Shown here in pieces: positions 27,712 to 36,860 of a stretch of DNA of 64,000 nt (its first letter is position 1; every line of letters begins with the position of its first letter). A program made the translations under genes and the position numbers. The notes beneath the pieces are model-generated. The model did no database searches and was not told the DNA's origin. It saw only the letters and a program-made list of their open reading frames with translations. The stretch comes from Caenibius tardaugens NBRC 16725 (GTDB taxonomy: Bacteria; Pseudomonadota; Alphaproteobacteria; Sphingomonadales; Sphingomonadaceae): contig NZ_CP034179.1 in NCBI RefSeq assembly GCF_003860345.1, positions 372,001 to 436,000 of the forward strand, given 5' to 3'.

Positions 27712-28610
27712 CTATCGAAACCCCGCATTGCGGCGTCGTGGCTGTCATCGGCGCGCCCAACGCGGGCAAGTCGACACTGGTCAACGCGCTGGTCGGGCAG
27801 AAAGTGGCGATTACCAGCGCCAAGGCGCAGACCACCCGCGCGCGCCTGTTGGGCATCGCGCTGGAAGGCGAGGTGCAGATGATCCTCGCCGACACGCCGG
27901 GCATTTTCGCACCGCGGCGGCGGCTGGACCGCGCCATGGTCAACGCCGCGTGGGAAGGCGCGCATGCCGCCGACGCGATCATGCTGGTGGTCGATCCGAT
28001 CAAGAAGCGCAGGCACGAGTTGGAACCCCTGCTGGAAACGCTGAAAGACCGCCCCGAACGCAAGCTGTTGTGCCTTAACAAGGTCGATGCCTCGCAGAAG
28101 GAACCCCTGCTTGAACTGGCGCAGGACCTGGTGGGCAAAGTCGGGTTTGACGAGGTGTTCTTCGTGTCGGCGCTGACCGGCGATGGCGTGCCCGAGTTGA
28201 AGACCCACCTCGCGGGCCTGATGCCCGAAGGGCCATGGCATTACCCGGAAGATCAGGTTTCCGATGCCAGCGAACGGCTGCTGGCCGCCGAAATCACCCG
28301 AGAACAGCTCTATCGCCAGCTGCATGACGAATTGCCTTACGATTCCGCCGTGCGCCCCGAAGCCTATCGCACACGCCCGGACGGCAGCCTTGAAATCCAC
28401 CAACAGATCGTCGTCGGCCGCGAAAGCCAGCGCCCCATCGTGCTGGGCAAACAGGGCAGCCGGATCAAGGCCATCGGCGAAGCCTCACGCAAGGAACTGT
28501 CCGAACAACTTGGCGTGAAAGTCCACTTGTTCCTCCACGTGAAAGTGGATGAAAACTGGGCGGAAAGCCGCGAAATATTCGAGGAAATGGGCCTCGACTG
28601 GGTGAAGTAA
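27708..28610 (+). CDS. era: GTPase Era
   Basis: Protein of 300 aa. The GTPase domain has G1 GAPNAGKS (15-22), G3 DTPG (62-65) and G4 NKVD (124-127). The C-terminal KH domain (about 205-285, with VVGRESQRPIVLGKQGSRIKAI-like sequence) binds the 3' end of 16S rRNA. Era assists 30S subunit maturation. The ATG overlaps the rnc stop (ATGA). Confidence 0.97.
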   Translation: MTIETPHCGVVAVIGAPNAGKSTLVNALVGQKVAITSAKAQTTRARLLGIALEGEVQMILADTPGIFAPRRRLDRAMVNAAWEGAHAADAIMLVVDPIKKRRHELEPLLETLKDRPERKLLCLNKVDASQKEPLLELAQDLVGKVGFDEVFFVSALTGDGVPELKTHLAGLMPEGPWHYPEDQVSDASERLLAAEITREQLYRQLHDELPYDSAVRPEAYRTRPDGSLEIHQQIVVGRESQRPIVLGKQGSRIKAIGEASRKELSEQLGVKVHLFLHVKVDENWAESREIFEEMGLDWVK

Positions 28611-28632
28611 AACCGGCGAAGTCCGTTTACGA

Positions 28633-28700
28633 CCGATAGGGCCGGCAACAACCGGTTCTATCGGCGAAGATCGCGGGGAATGGCTGCCATCCCCCGCGAT
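28633..28700. terminator. Two hairpins between convergent era and topA
   Basis: Hairpin 1 has CCGATAG (28633-28639) pairing with CTATCGG (28658-28664), plus inner CCGG pairs. Hairpin 2 has a 9-bp perfect stem (28670-28678 with 28692-28700) and an inner ATGG/CCAT stem. Neither has a U-tract. Their place between two converging genes suggests transcript 3'-end formation or protection. Confidence 0.45.
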
Positions 28701-28711
28701 GCGCGCTCATC

Positions 28712-31297
28712 TCACTCCGCGTCGGATGCAGCCGCCTTCTTTTTGGCCGGAGCCTTCTTCGCAGCGGCTTTCTTGGGCGCAGCTTTCTTCGGGGCGGCTT
28801 TCTTGGCAGGCGCCTTCTTCGCGCCCTTCTTCTTGGCCGGGCCCTTGGCCGCGCGGGCATCGATCAGTTCGACTGCCTGCTGTTCGGTCACATCCTCGGG
28901 CTTCACGTCTTTCGGCAATGTCGCGTTGGTCGTCCCGTCGGTGACGTAGGGGCCATAGCGGCCCGGCATCACCTTGATCTCGCCCCCGCTGGTCGGGTGT
29001 GCCCCCAGCACCTTGATCGGTTCGGCCTTGGCCCGTCCGCCTGCGCCACCCTTGCGATTGGCCGCTTCTGCCAGCAGCGCCACAGCCGCATTCATGCCGG
29101 TGTCAAAGACATCGCGCGTGCTGGTTAGCCGGGCATACTTGCCGTCATGCGCCAGATAGGGGCCATAGCGCCCGATACTGGCCGTGATCGGGTTCCCGGT
29201 TTCCGGATGGGTTCCCACCGCGCGTGGCAGGCTGAGCAGCTTCAACGCCCAGTCGAGATCGAATTCGGGCAGGTCCTTGGGGATCGAGGCCCGCTTCGCT
29301 TCCTTGCCCTCGCCCAGTTGGACATAGGGGCCGAACCGCCCGCTCTTGCGCACGACATCCAGCCCGCTCTCCGGGTCTTTGCCCAGCACGCCATCTTCTT
29401 CATCGCCGCCCCCGCTTTCGCCGCCGGGCTGCGCAAAACGCCGCGTGTACTTGCATTCGGGGTAGTTCGAACAGGCAACGAAAGCGCCATAACGCCCGCC
29501 CCGCAAAGCGAGCCGGCCATCGCCGCATTGCGGACAGCGGCGCGGGTCAGACCCGTCTTCCTTCGACGGGAAGAGATAGTCCGACAGGAATTCGTCGAGC
29601 ACTTCGGTCACTTCCGAAGGCTTGCGCTCCATCACCTCGTCCGACTTCGGCTTGAAATCGCGCCAGAAGGCCGCCAGCACTTCCTTCCACGCGGCGCGGC
29701 CACCGGACACATCGTCCAGTTCGTCTTCCATGCCGGCGGTGAATTCATAGGCCACGTAACGGGAGAAGAAGCGTTCGAGGAATGCGGTCAGCAGGCGGCC
29801 TGATTCCTCCGCAAAGAACCGGTTCTTCTCCGTCCGCACATAATTGCGGTCCTTCAGCACCTGAATCGTCGAGGCATAAGTCGACGGGCGTCCGATCCCC
29901 AGTTCCTCCAGCCGTTTCACCAGGCTCGCTTCGGAGAAGCGTGCAGGCGGCTGGGTGAAATGCTGGGTCGCCTCGACCGCCTTCTTGGCCGGGCAATCGC
30001 CCTTGTGTATCAGCGGCAGCAGGCCTTCCGCGTCGTCATCGTCCTTCTGGTCGAAGCTTTCTTCGTAAACGGCAAGGAAGCCCGGGAACTTCACCACCTG
30101 ACCGGTGGCGCGCAGTTCATTGCGGCCCGTGGCATCGCGCAGCGTAATCGTGGTGCGTTCAAGGCTGGCAGAGGCCATCTGGCTGGCCATCGCGCGCTTG
30201 AAGATCAGGTCGTAGAGCTTGCCCTCATCCCCGGAACCGGCACGGTCACGGGTGAAGTCGGTTGGCCGGATCGCTTCGTGCGCTTCTTGCGCGTTCTTCG
30301 CCTTGGTCTGATAGATGCGCGGCTTTTCAGGCAGATAGTGCCCGGAATAGCGATCGCTGATCGCAGCACGCGCGGCAGAAATGGCGCTGCCATCCATCTG
30401 CACACCATCGGTACGCATATAGGTGATGGCGCCTGCTTCATAGAGGTTCTGCGCCAGACGCATGGTGTGGCTGGCCGAATAGCCCAGCTTGCGCGCCGCT
30501 TCCTGTTGCAGCGTGGACGTGGTGAACGGCGGCGCCGGATTGCGCTTCAGCGGCTTGGTTTCGATGTCTTCGACCGTAAACCGGCCCGCTTCGACGGCTG
30601 CCTTGGCACGCAGGGCAATGCCCTTTTCGCCCAGCGACAGCTTGTCGAGCTTTTCGCCTTCGAAACGCACCAGACGGGTCTGAAACTCCGTCCCGTCATG
30701 CTCCATCGTGGCGCCAACCTGCCAGTATTCCTGCGCACGGAACGCCTCAATCTCGCGTTCGCGGTCAACGATCAGACGCAGCGCCACCGATTGCACGCGG
30801 CCTGCCGACTTCGCGCCGGGCAATTTGCGCCACAGCACCGGCGACAGGGTGAAACCGAACAGGTAGTCGAGCGCACGGCGGGCGAGATAGGCGTCGATCA
30901 GATCGCGATCGAGATCGCGCGGATGCTGCATCGCCTCGGTGACCGCCTGCTTGGTGATCGCGTTGAACGTCACCCGCTCCACCGCCTTGGGCAGCGCCTT
31001 GCGCTTGGCCAGCAGGTCCTGCACGTGCCAGCTGATGGCTTCCCCTTCGCGATCAGGGTCAGTCGCGAGGATCAGACGATCCGCCTTCTTCGCGGCATCG
31101 GTGATTTCCTTCACCCGCGAGACCTTGTCGCGATAGGTTTCCCAATCCATCGCGAAATCTTCGTCCGGGCGAACCGAGCCGTCCTTGGGCGGCAGATCGC
31201 GGACGTGGCCGTAGGATGCGAGGACCTTGTAGTCCTTGCCGAGATACTTCTCGATGGTCTTCGCCTTCGCGGGCGATTCAACGATTACAAGCTGCAT
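28712..31297 (-). CDS. topA: DNA topoisomerase I
   Basis: Type IA topoisomerase of 861 aa that relaxes negative supercoils. The TOPRIM domain holds ATDPDREGEAISWH, and the active-site tyrosine is Y293 in TYMRTDG. One C4 zinc-finger-like repeat (CPQCGDGRLALRGGRYG ... CSNYPEC) and several FGPYVQLG/RYGPYL repeats follow. The tail is almost only Lys, Ala and Pro (about 40 residues), a feature often seen in this group that probably adds DNA affinity. The ATG at 31297 gives the standard MQLVIVESPAKAKTI start; a TTG four codons earlier is closer to an AAGGA. Confidence 0.96.
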   Translation of the reverse strand: MQLVIVESPAKAKTIEKYLGKDYKVLASYGHVRDLPPKDGSVRPDEDFAMDWETYRDKVSRVKEITDAAKKADRLILATDPDREGEAISWHVQDLLAKRKALPKAVERVTFNAITKQAVTEAMQHPRDLDRDLIDAYLARRALDYLFGFTLSPVLWRKLPGAKSAGRVQSVALRLIVDREREIEAFRAQEYWQVGATMEHDGTEFQTRLVRFEGEKLDKLSLGEKGIALRAKAAVEAGRFTVEDIETKPLKRNPAPPFTTSTLQQEAARKLGYSASHTMRLAQNLYEAGAITYMRTDGVQMDGSAISAARAAISDRYSGHYLPEKPRIYQTKAKNAQEAHEAIRPTDFTRDRAGSGDEGKLYDLIFKRAMASQMASASLERTTITLRDATGRNELRATGQVVKFPGFLAVYEESFDQKDDDDAEGLLPLIHKGDCPAKKAVEATQHFTQPPARFSEASLVKRLEELGIGRPSTYASTIQVLKDRNYVRTEKNRFFAEESGRLLTAFLERFFSRYVAYEFTAGMEDELDDVSGGRAAWKEVLAAFWRDFKPKSDEVMERKPSEVTEVLDEFLSDYLFPSKEDGSDPRRCPQCGDGRLALRGGRYGAFVACSNYPECKYTRRFAQPGGESGGGDEEDGVLGKDPESGLDVVRKSGRFGPYVQLGEGKEAKRASIPKDLPEFDLDWALKLLSLPRAVGTHPETGNPITASIGRYGPYLAHDGKYARLTSTRDVFDTGMNAAVALLAEAANRKGGAGGRAKAEPIKVLGAHPTSGGEIKVMPGRYGPYVTDGTTNATLPKDVKPEDVTEQQAVELIDARAAKGPAKKKGAKKAPAKKAAPKKAAPKKAAAKKAPAKKKAAASDAE

Positions 31298-31375
31298 TGC
31301 AGTGGTCAAAAGTCCTTACGCGTATACGTACGCGCGAAAGTGGTGGTTGGGATACGGGTTCGTCAAGCGCCTGCT

Positions 31376-32047
31376 TCAAACGAACACGCCTGACAATTCG
31401 CCCGCGTCATCTTTCAACAGGGCATAGATCGCGAAGCCATAGGCAGAACCCACGACAGTGAAGGTATACAGCGCGATATTGGCAACCACGAACAGCGCAT
31501 TGGACGAAAACAGCTCGCTCGTCAGCGCGACGAAGTAGATCGTGCCTCCGGCCGCCAGCAAGAGGATCGGCAGCGCCGCGCCGACCAGAATGGCCCAGAA
31601 ATGCCCCCGCGTCCGCTCCCAGCTCAACCGCAGGGACCGCGACACACTTTCTTCCGACCCCAGCAGGAACCCGAACGCCGGGAGCCAGCGGATCAGCAGG
31701 AAGATTCCCGGCAGGACCAACAGCACGAAGCCCAGTATAATTCCCAGGCCCGACAGGATGCTCAGGCCGAAATAGGCGCCGAACCGTGCGCCCCCCGCCA
31801 CAGCAAGCATGCCCGAACCGGAAAGCATGGTGCGCGACAGGAAGAAGCCCGCAACGAGAGTCGCCACATTGAGCGCAAGGTTGCCACTGGCCTCGTCCGC
31901 CAACCCCGAGATATCGATCCCGCTGCCAAGCGCGGACATGCCCACCACATAGAGACCGCTTGGCAGAGCCGATTTCGCAATGATCGCCCCCGTCATCGCA
32001 AAAAACGCCTGAACCCGCACGCTCAATGGGCTGTCCGGATGAAGCAT
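31376..32047 (-). CDS. Multi-pass membrane protein, paralogue of the next gene
   Basis: Hydrophobic protein of 223 aa with about five or six transmembrane stretches and no catalytic motif I recognise. The central block YFGLSILSGLGIILGF, VLPGIFLLIRW and the motif SWERTRGHFWAIL closely parallel the next protein upstream. Both resemble GlpM/DUF975-like or YciC-type integral membrane proteins, but I cannot name the family with confidence. ATG at 32047 is eight bases after GAGGGG. It lies between dprA and topA. Confidence 0.65.
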   Translation of the reverse strand: MLHPDSPLSVRVQAFFAMTGAIIAKSALPSGLYVVGMSALGSGIDISGLADEASGNLALNVATLVAGFFLSRTMLSGSGMLAVAGGARFGAYFGLSILSGLGIILGFVLLVLPGIFLLIRWLPAFGFLLGSEESVSRSLRLSWERTRGHFWAILVGAALPILLLAAGGTIYFVALTSELFSSNALFVVANIALYTFTVVGSAYGFAIYALLKDDAGELSGVFV

Positions 32048-32174
32048 CTGCAAGTCCCCTCAAGCAAAGCGAAAGCCGGTCATGCGAGATAATCCTTTGA
32101 TCCGCAAGGCTAACACGATTGCCCGCGTGGGGGTTGCGCCAGATCGTCATCCCGTGCGGGCTAAGCCCATGTGG

Positions 32175-32879
32175 TCAGGCGAACACGTCTTCGATATGGC
32201 TTTCGCTCCTGACGAGCACGTAAATGGCAATGCCGAACGCCGCGAGCACGGCATTGGCAAACGCTTCGGCAAAGCCGGACAGGACGAGCCCAATCGTGTT
32301 CGATGCGCCCAACGCGGCGCTCGCCCCCAGTGCACCGCCCAGGATGAGCAATCCCACAACGACCACCAGCCCGGCGAAAAAGATCGCCCAGCTATGGCCC
32401 CTCGTGGCTTCCCAGCTGCTCGACAAGGCATCGGTTACGCCCTGCCCTTCCCCGACAAGAAAACCGGTGGCCGCGCTCCACCGCGCCCACAGCACGATGC
32501 CCGGCACAATCACCAGCAACAGCCCGAAGACCATCGCTATCCCGCTCAGGATCGACATACCGACATAAGCCCAGATACGCGTTCCCCCCGCACGCAGGAG
32601 GCCCCGGGTGCCCAGCAATTTCGCAATCAGGAAATAGGATGCGACAAAGGAGAAAATCAGGGCGACGAGCTGATACAACGCGCCGACAGCCCCGTAATTG
32701 GCATTCACCGCATAGTTGAACCCGACGATCTGGTCGGAAGCCTCGGCAAGACCGGCAATTGGCCCCAACGCGTTGACTGTGCCGAGTGCCAGCACGAACA
32801 GGCCGATATGCGGCAAGCCCCCGCCGATCAGGTTTGCCGTTTCACCAAGAATGCCCGAAAAATTCGCTGATCTGTTCAT
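32175..32879 (-). CDS. Multi-pass membrane protein, tandem paralogue
   Basis: Protein of 234 aa with repeated hydrophobic helices. It shares with its downstream neighbour the order YVGMSILSGIAMVFG, IVPGIVLWARW, then SWEATRGHSWAIF. This points to an old tandem duplication. AAGGAGGGGGAA precedes the ATG. It starts 17 nt after the dprA stop and is probably co-transcribed with plsY and dprA. Function is unknown. Confidence 0.65.
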   Translation of the reverse strand: MNRSANFSGILGETANLIGGGLPHIGLFVLALGTVNALGPIAGLAEASDQIVGFNYAVNANYGAVGALYQLVALIFSFVASYFLIAKLLGTRGLLRAGGTRIWAYVGMSILSGIAMVFGLLLVIVPGIVLWARWSAATGFLVGEGQGVTDALSSSWEATRGHSWAIFFAGLVVVVGLLILGGALGASAALGASNTIGLVLSGFAEAFANAVLAAFGIAIYVLVRSESHIEDVFA

Positions 32880-32896
32880 TTCCCCCTCCTTTATGG

Positions 32897-33985
32897 TCAG
32901 CCGGTCAGGCTGACACGCCCCCCGGCATGGCGCACCAGCCGCCCTGCAATTTCCAGTTCGAGCAGGGCAAGCTGCACCGCTGCGGCCCCTGCCCCGCTCT
33001 GCCTGATCAGTTCATCCACGGCCACCGGCGCCAGCGACAGCAACCCTGCCACATCGGCGGGCTCCTCTGCCAGTTCCTCCACCGCATCCTGATAGGCCGG
33101 GGACAGTTCGCGAAACCGCGCGTGCGCGTGCCCGTCAAAGCCCGAAATCAGTTCGATCACATCCTGCGGCGACTGCACCAGAATCGCCCCATCCCGGATC
33201 AACTGGTTGCAGCCATGCGACCGCGCTTCCAGCGGCGAACCGGGAATGGCCATCACCTCGCGCCCAGCCTCTGCTGCCAGCCGCGCGGTAATCAGCGACC
33301 CCGATTGCGGCGCGGCTTCGACCACCAGCGTCCCTGCCGCCAGCCCGGCAATAATTCGGTTGCGGCTGGGGAAATGGCTCCCCCGCGGTTCGGTGCCGGG
33401 TGGCTGTTCGGCAATCAGCAGGCCTTCGCTGGCAATCCGTTCCTGCAGCTCGGCATGTTGGGGCGGATAGGCGATTTCGATCCCGCTGGCGATGACGCCA
33501 ATGGTGGATGGCAGGCTGCCGCGATGGGCCGCCCCGTCGATCCCCCGCGCCAGCCCTGAAACGACAACGAACCCAGCATCCGCCAGCGCCGTGGCAAAGT
33601 CCCCCGCCAGCTTGATCGCAGCCGCAGAGGCGTTGCGCGCGCCCACAATTGCCACGGCTGGCCGCGCGGCCAGCGCGGGATCGCCACGCATGATCAGGAT
33701 CGGGGGGTAGCCCGCAATTTCCCGCAACAGAGGCGGATAATCGGGGGAATCGTGAAACAGGTACCGCGCACCGGCCTTACGCACGGCAGAGATTTCGCTC
33801 TCGATCCGCTCCGCCGGGGCCGCGCGATAGGGGCGCCCGCCACGGCCCGCCATGTCCGGCAAGGCCTCCAGCGCCGTCGCCGCATCGCCATAGCGACGCA
33901 GCAACTGGCGATAACTGACCGGCCCGATATGGGGAGAACGCAGCAGACGGATACGGGCAAAGGCTTCCTGCTGCGTCAACGGCAT
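32897..33985 (-). CDS. dprA: DNA-processing protein DprA
   Basis: Protein of 362 aa. A helix-hairpin-helix-like N-terminus is followed by the Rossmann-like DprA core: AIVGARNAS, VVSGLARGIDGAAHRG, FPSRNRIIAGL and VVEAAPQSGSLITA. A small C-terminal winged-helix (about 295-360, DprA_WH) follows. DprA loads RecA on incoming single-stranded DNA in natural transformation. It is second in the run plsY-dprA-membrane-membrane-topA. Confidence 0.95.
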   Translation of the reverse strand: MPLTQQEAFARIRLLRSPHIGPVSYRQLLRRYGDAATALEALPDMAGRGGRPYRAAPAERIESEISAVRKAGARYLFHDSPDYPPLLREIAGYPPILIMRGDPALAARPAVAIVGARNASAAAIKLAGDFATALADAGFVVVSGLARGIDGAAHRGSLPSTIGVIASGIEIAYPPQHAELQERIASEGLLIAEQPPGTEPRGSHFPSRNRIIAGLAAGTLVVEAAPQSGSLITARLAAEAGREVMAIPGSPLEARSHGCNQLIRDGAILVQSPQDVIELISGFDGHAHARFRELSPAYQDAVEELAEEPADVAGLLSLAPVAVDELIRQSGAGAAAVQLALLELEIAGRLVRHAGGRVSLTG

Positions 33986-33994
33986 GGCGGCGCT

Positions 33995-34576
33995 CTATCC
34001 CCGTTTGCCGACGCGCGGTTCAGTGCCGTTGCGCAGGCGCGCAATATTGGCGCGGTGCAGAACGATCACCAGCGCGGCAATCGCCACCAGCCACGGCAGG
34101 AGATCGGCCCGGCCCATGGCATAACCGGCAATGGGCAGCGCCACAGCCGCACAGATGCCCGACAGCGACGAGATGCGGGTCAGGGCCAGCATACCGATCC
34201 ACACCAGCGCATAGGCCAGCCCGATGGGCCAGCCGAGACCGAACGCCACCCCGGCAGTCGTCGCCACGCCCTTGCCCCCACGGAACTTCAGCCAGACCGG
34301 GAAACAGTGGCCTATCACCGCCGCGAGCGCGGCCAGCCCTTCGGTGCCGGGCAGGAAATGATGCGCCAGCAGGACTGCCGCCGCGCCTTTCACCAGATCC
34401 AGCAGCAGTGTGCCCGCCGCCAGCCCCTTGCGCCCCGTCCGCAAGACATTGGTCGCGCCGATATTGCCGGATCCGATACTGCGCAGATCCTCCGTCCCTG
34501 CGAGACGCGTCAACAGCAGGCCGAACGGCACGGAACCGAGCAGATAGGCGAGAAGGAAAGCAGTGATCCAGTCCAT
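33995..34576 (-). CDS. plsY: Glycerol-3-phosphate acyltransferase PlsY
   Basis: Membrane protein of 193 aa with about five transmembrane helices. It acylates glycerol-3-phosphate with acyl-phosphate, the first phospholipid step. The three family motifs are present: SIGSGNIGATNVLR, KFRGGKGVATTAG and the GxxAxxGHCFPVWL region. GGGAGAGGG lies directly before the ATG. It heads the run of genes leading to topA. The acyl-phosphate maker plsX is not in the window. Confidence 0.95.
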   Translation of the reverse strand: MDWITAFLLAYLLGSVPFGLLLTRLAGTEDLRSIGSGNIGATNVLRTGRKGLAAGTLLLDLVKGAAAVLLAHHFLPGTEGLAALAAVIGHCFPVWLKFRGGKGVATTAGVAFGLGWPIGLAYALVWIGMLALTRISSLSGICAAVALPIAGYAMGRADLLPWLVAIAALVIVLHRANIARLRNGTEPRVGKRG

Positions 34577-34681
34577 CCCTCTCCCTTATCTTGCGTCGTG
34601 CGATTGGCGAAGCCCCGTCTTTTCTTTTTTGTATCCGCACCGGTAGAAGTATAGACCGTGCGAAATTCACACGAGGCCCGC

Positions 34682-35485
34682 TTGAACGCCAATACCGATC
34701 CCGCAGCACCAATCCTGATGTTCGATTCGGGTGTCGGCGGCCTTTCCGTGCTGGCCGAGTTGCGCAAGGCCCTGCCCGCGGCGCCGATTATCTATGCCGC
34801 TGACAATGCAGGATTACCTTACGGCACGAAGAGCGAGGCGGAAATCGCGGCGCGCGTGGCCGGGCTGCTCGGGCGGATGACCGAACGGTTTCGCCCCCGC
34901 CTTGCCTGTATTGCCTGCAACACCGCGTCCACGATTGCCCTGGGCATGGCGCGTGACGTGCTGCATGTCCCGATTGTCGGCACGGTGCCCGCAATCAAGC
35001 CGGCCGCCGGCCTGACCCAAACCGGGGTTATCGGCCTGCTCGGTACGGCGGCGACGATCCGGCAGGCCTATGTCGATAATCTTGAAGCCGAATTTGCCCG
35101 TGGCAAGCGCCTGATCCGCCATGCCGCGCCGGGCCTTGTCGAAGCGGCGGAGGCACGGCTGCGCGGCCTGCCGGTCCCCGCATCCGTTTTCGAAGAGGCT
35201 GCTGCCGGTCTTCGCGCACAGGCCGATGGCGAACGGATCGACACGGTGGTCCTGGCCTGCACCCATTTCCCGCTGGTGCAGGATGAACTCGCCCGCGCCT
35301 TCGGCCCCGGGGTCCGGTTCGTCGACGGCGCAACGGGGATCGCACGGCGGATCGCCTCGCTCACCCAAGGGCAAGCCTATGCCCGCGCGATACCCGATTA
35401 TGCCGTATTCACCGGCGGCCCGCTCGATTCCACGCTTTTGCCATCGCTTGCCCGCTATGGTATCGAGCGCGCCGAAGTCTTTTGA
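34682..35485 (+). CDS. murI: Glutamate racemase
   Basis: Protein of about 267 aa. It makes D-glutamate for peptidoglycan. DSGVGGLSV near the start supplies the conserved Asp; the two catalytic cysteines sit in IACNTAS and LACTHFPL. I chose TTG at 34682, which has GAGG five bases upstream. A GTG at 34658 would add eight residues and is also possible. It is divergent from plsY. Confidence 0.93.
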   Translation: MNANTDPAAPILMFDSGVGGLSVLAELRKALPAAPIIYAADNAGLPYGTKSEAEIAARVAGLLGRMTERFRPRLACIACNTASTIALGMARDVLHVPIVGTVPAIKPAAGLTQTGVIGLLGTAATIRQAYVDNLEAEFARGKRLIRHAAPGLVEAAEARLRGLPVPASVFEEAAAGLRAQADGERIDTVVLACTHFPLVQDELARAFGPGVRFVDGATGIARRIASLTQGQAYARAIPDYAVFTGGPLDSTLLPSLARYGIERAEVF

Positions 35486-35592
35486 ATTTCCGTTCACAAT
35501 GATCGGCATTCTGCGCTGGCGTTCCTCTGCCCCATCGGGTAAAGGCGCCGCAAAACTGGCTGCGCATTTGGCGTGCAAGACGGGCAGGTCCG

Positions 35593-36813
35593 TTGAATTA
35601 CGAACACATATTCGACCAGGCGATTGAACGGCTCCATTCGGAGGGGCGCTATCGCGTGTTTATCGACATTCTGCGGAACAAGGGCGCCTACCCCAATGCG
35701 CGCTGTTTCCACGGGCACAACGGCCCCAAGACGATTACCGTCTGGTGTTCGAACGACTATCTCGCGATGGGCCAGCACCCCAAGGTGATTGCCGCCATGG
35801 AAGAGGCGCTGCACAATGTCGGCGCCGGTTCGGGCGGCACGCGCAACATCGGCGGCAACACCCACTATCACATCGAACTGGAACAGGAACTCGCCGACCT
35901 ACATGGCAAGCAGTCGGCCCTGCTGTTCACCAGCGGCTACGTCTCGAACGATGCCACGCTTTCCACGCTGGCAAAACTCCTGCCCGGCTGCGTGATCTTC
36001 TCCGACGAACTCAATCATGCCAGCATGATCGCCGGCATTCGCAATTCCGGCTGCGAAAAGCGCGTCTGGCGCCATAATGACATGCAGCATCTCGAAGAAC
36101 TGCTGGCGGCGGAAGACCCTTCCGTGCCCAAGCTGGTCGCCTTCGAAAGCGTCTATTCGATGGATGGCGATGTCGCCCCCATCCACGCGATCTGCGATCT
36201 CGCTGAAAAGTATAATGCCCTGACCTATATCGACGAAGTGCATGCTGTCGGCATGTACGGCGCGCGCGGCGGCGGCATTTCCGAACGGGATGAAGCCGCC
36301 CACCGGATCGACATCATTGAAGGCACCATGGGCAAGGCCTTTGGCGTGATGGGCGGGTATATCGCCGCCGATTCCAAGATTATCGACTGCATCCGCAGCT
36401 ATGCGCCCGGGTTTATCTTTACCACCTCGCTCAGCCCCGTTCTCGTGGCCGGGGTGCTGGCATCGGTGAAGCATCTCAAATCGTCCAGCCTGGAACGCGA
36501 TGGTCAACAGGCCGCTGCCGCCACACTCAAGCAGATGTTTGCGGATGCCGGCCTGCCGGTGATGGACACCACCACCCATATCGTCCCGCTGATGGTGGGC
36601 GATCCGGTACGTGCCAAGAAAATCAGCGACATCCTCCTCGCCGAATATGGCGTTTACGTCCAGCCGATCAATTTCCCCACGGTGCCGCGCGGTACGGAAC
36701 GGCTCCGTTTCACCCCCGGGCCGACCCATTCAGAAGAGATGATGCGCGATCTGACATCGGCATTGCTCGAAATCTGGGATCGGCTTGATCTGGAACTCAA
36801 GCAGGCGGCCTGA
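35593..36813 (+). CDS. hemA: 5-aminolevulinate synthase
   Basis: PLP enzyme of 406 aa. It condenses glycine and succinyl-CoA to 5-aminolevulinate, the alphaproteobacterial C4 route to heme. The PLP lysine is K248 in [34 protein letters not shown] and [12 protein letters not shown] are also typical. The start is TTG ([11 protein letters not shown]), which matches family N-termini. The succinyl-CoA it consumes is the product of the methylmalonyl-CoA mutase encoded earlier in the window. Confidence 0.96.
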   Translation: MNYEHIFDQAIERLHSEGRYRVFIDILRNKGAYPNARCFHGHNGPKTITVWCSNDYLAMGQHPKVIAAMEEALHNVGAGSGGTRNIGGNTHYHIELEQELADLHGKQSALLFTSGYVSNDATLSTLAKLLPGCVIFSDELNHASMIAGIRNSGCEKRVWRHNDMQHLEELLAAEDPSVPKLVAFESVYSMDGDVAPIHAICDLAEKYNALTYIDEVHAVGMYGARGGGISERDEAAHRIDIIEGTMGKAFGVMGGYIAADSKIIDCIRSYAPGFIFTTSLSPVLVAGVLASVKHLKSSSLERDGQQAAAATLKQMFADAGLPVMDTTTHIVPLMVGDPVRAKKISDILLAEYGVYVQPINFPTVPRGTERLRFTPGPTHSEEMMRDLTSALLEIWDRLDLELKQAA

Positions 36814-36832
36814 TCGCCAACGATAAACGGCG

Positions 36833-36852
36833 CGGCGCGCGGTAACGCGCCG
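36833..36852. terminator. GC-rich hairpin between hemA and the PAS-GGDEF gene
   Basis: CGGCGCG (36833-36839) pairs with CGCGCCG (36846-36852) around a 6-nt loop, between two converging genes. There is no U-tract. Confidence 0.3.
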
Positions 36853-36860
36853 CCAACAGC

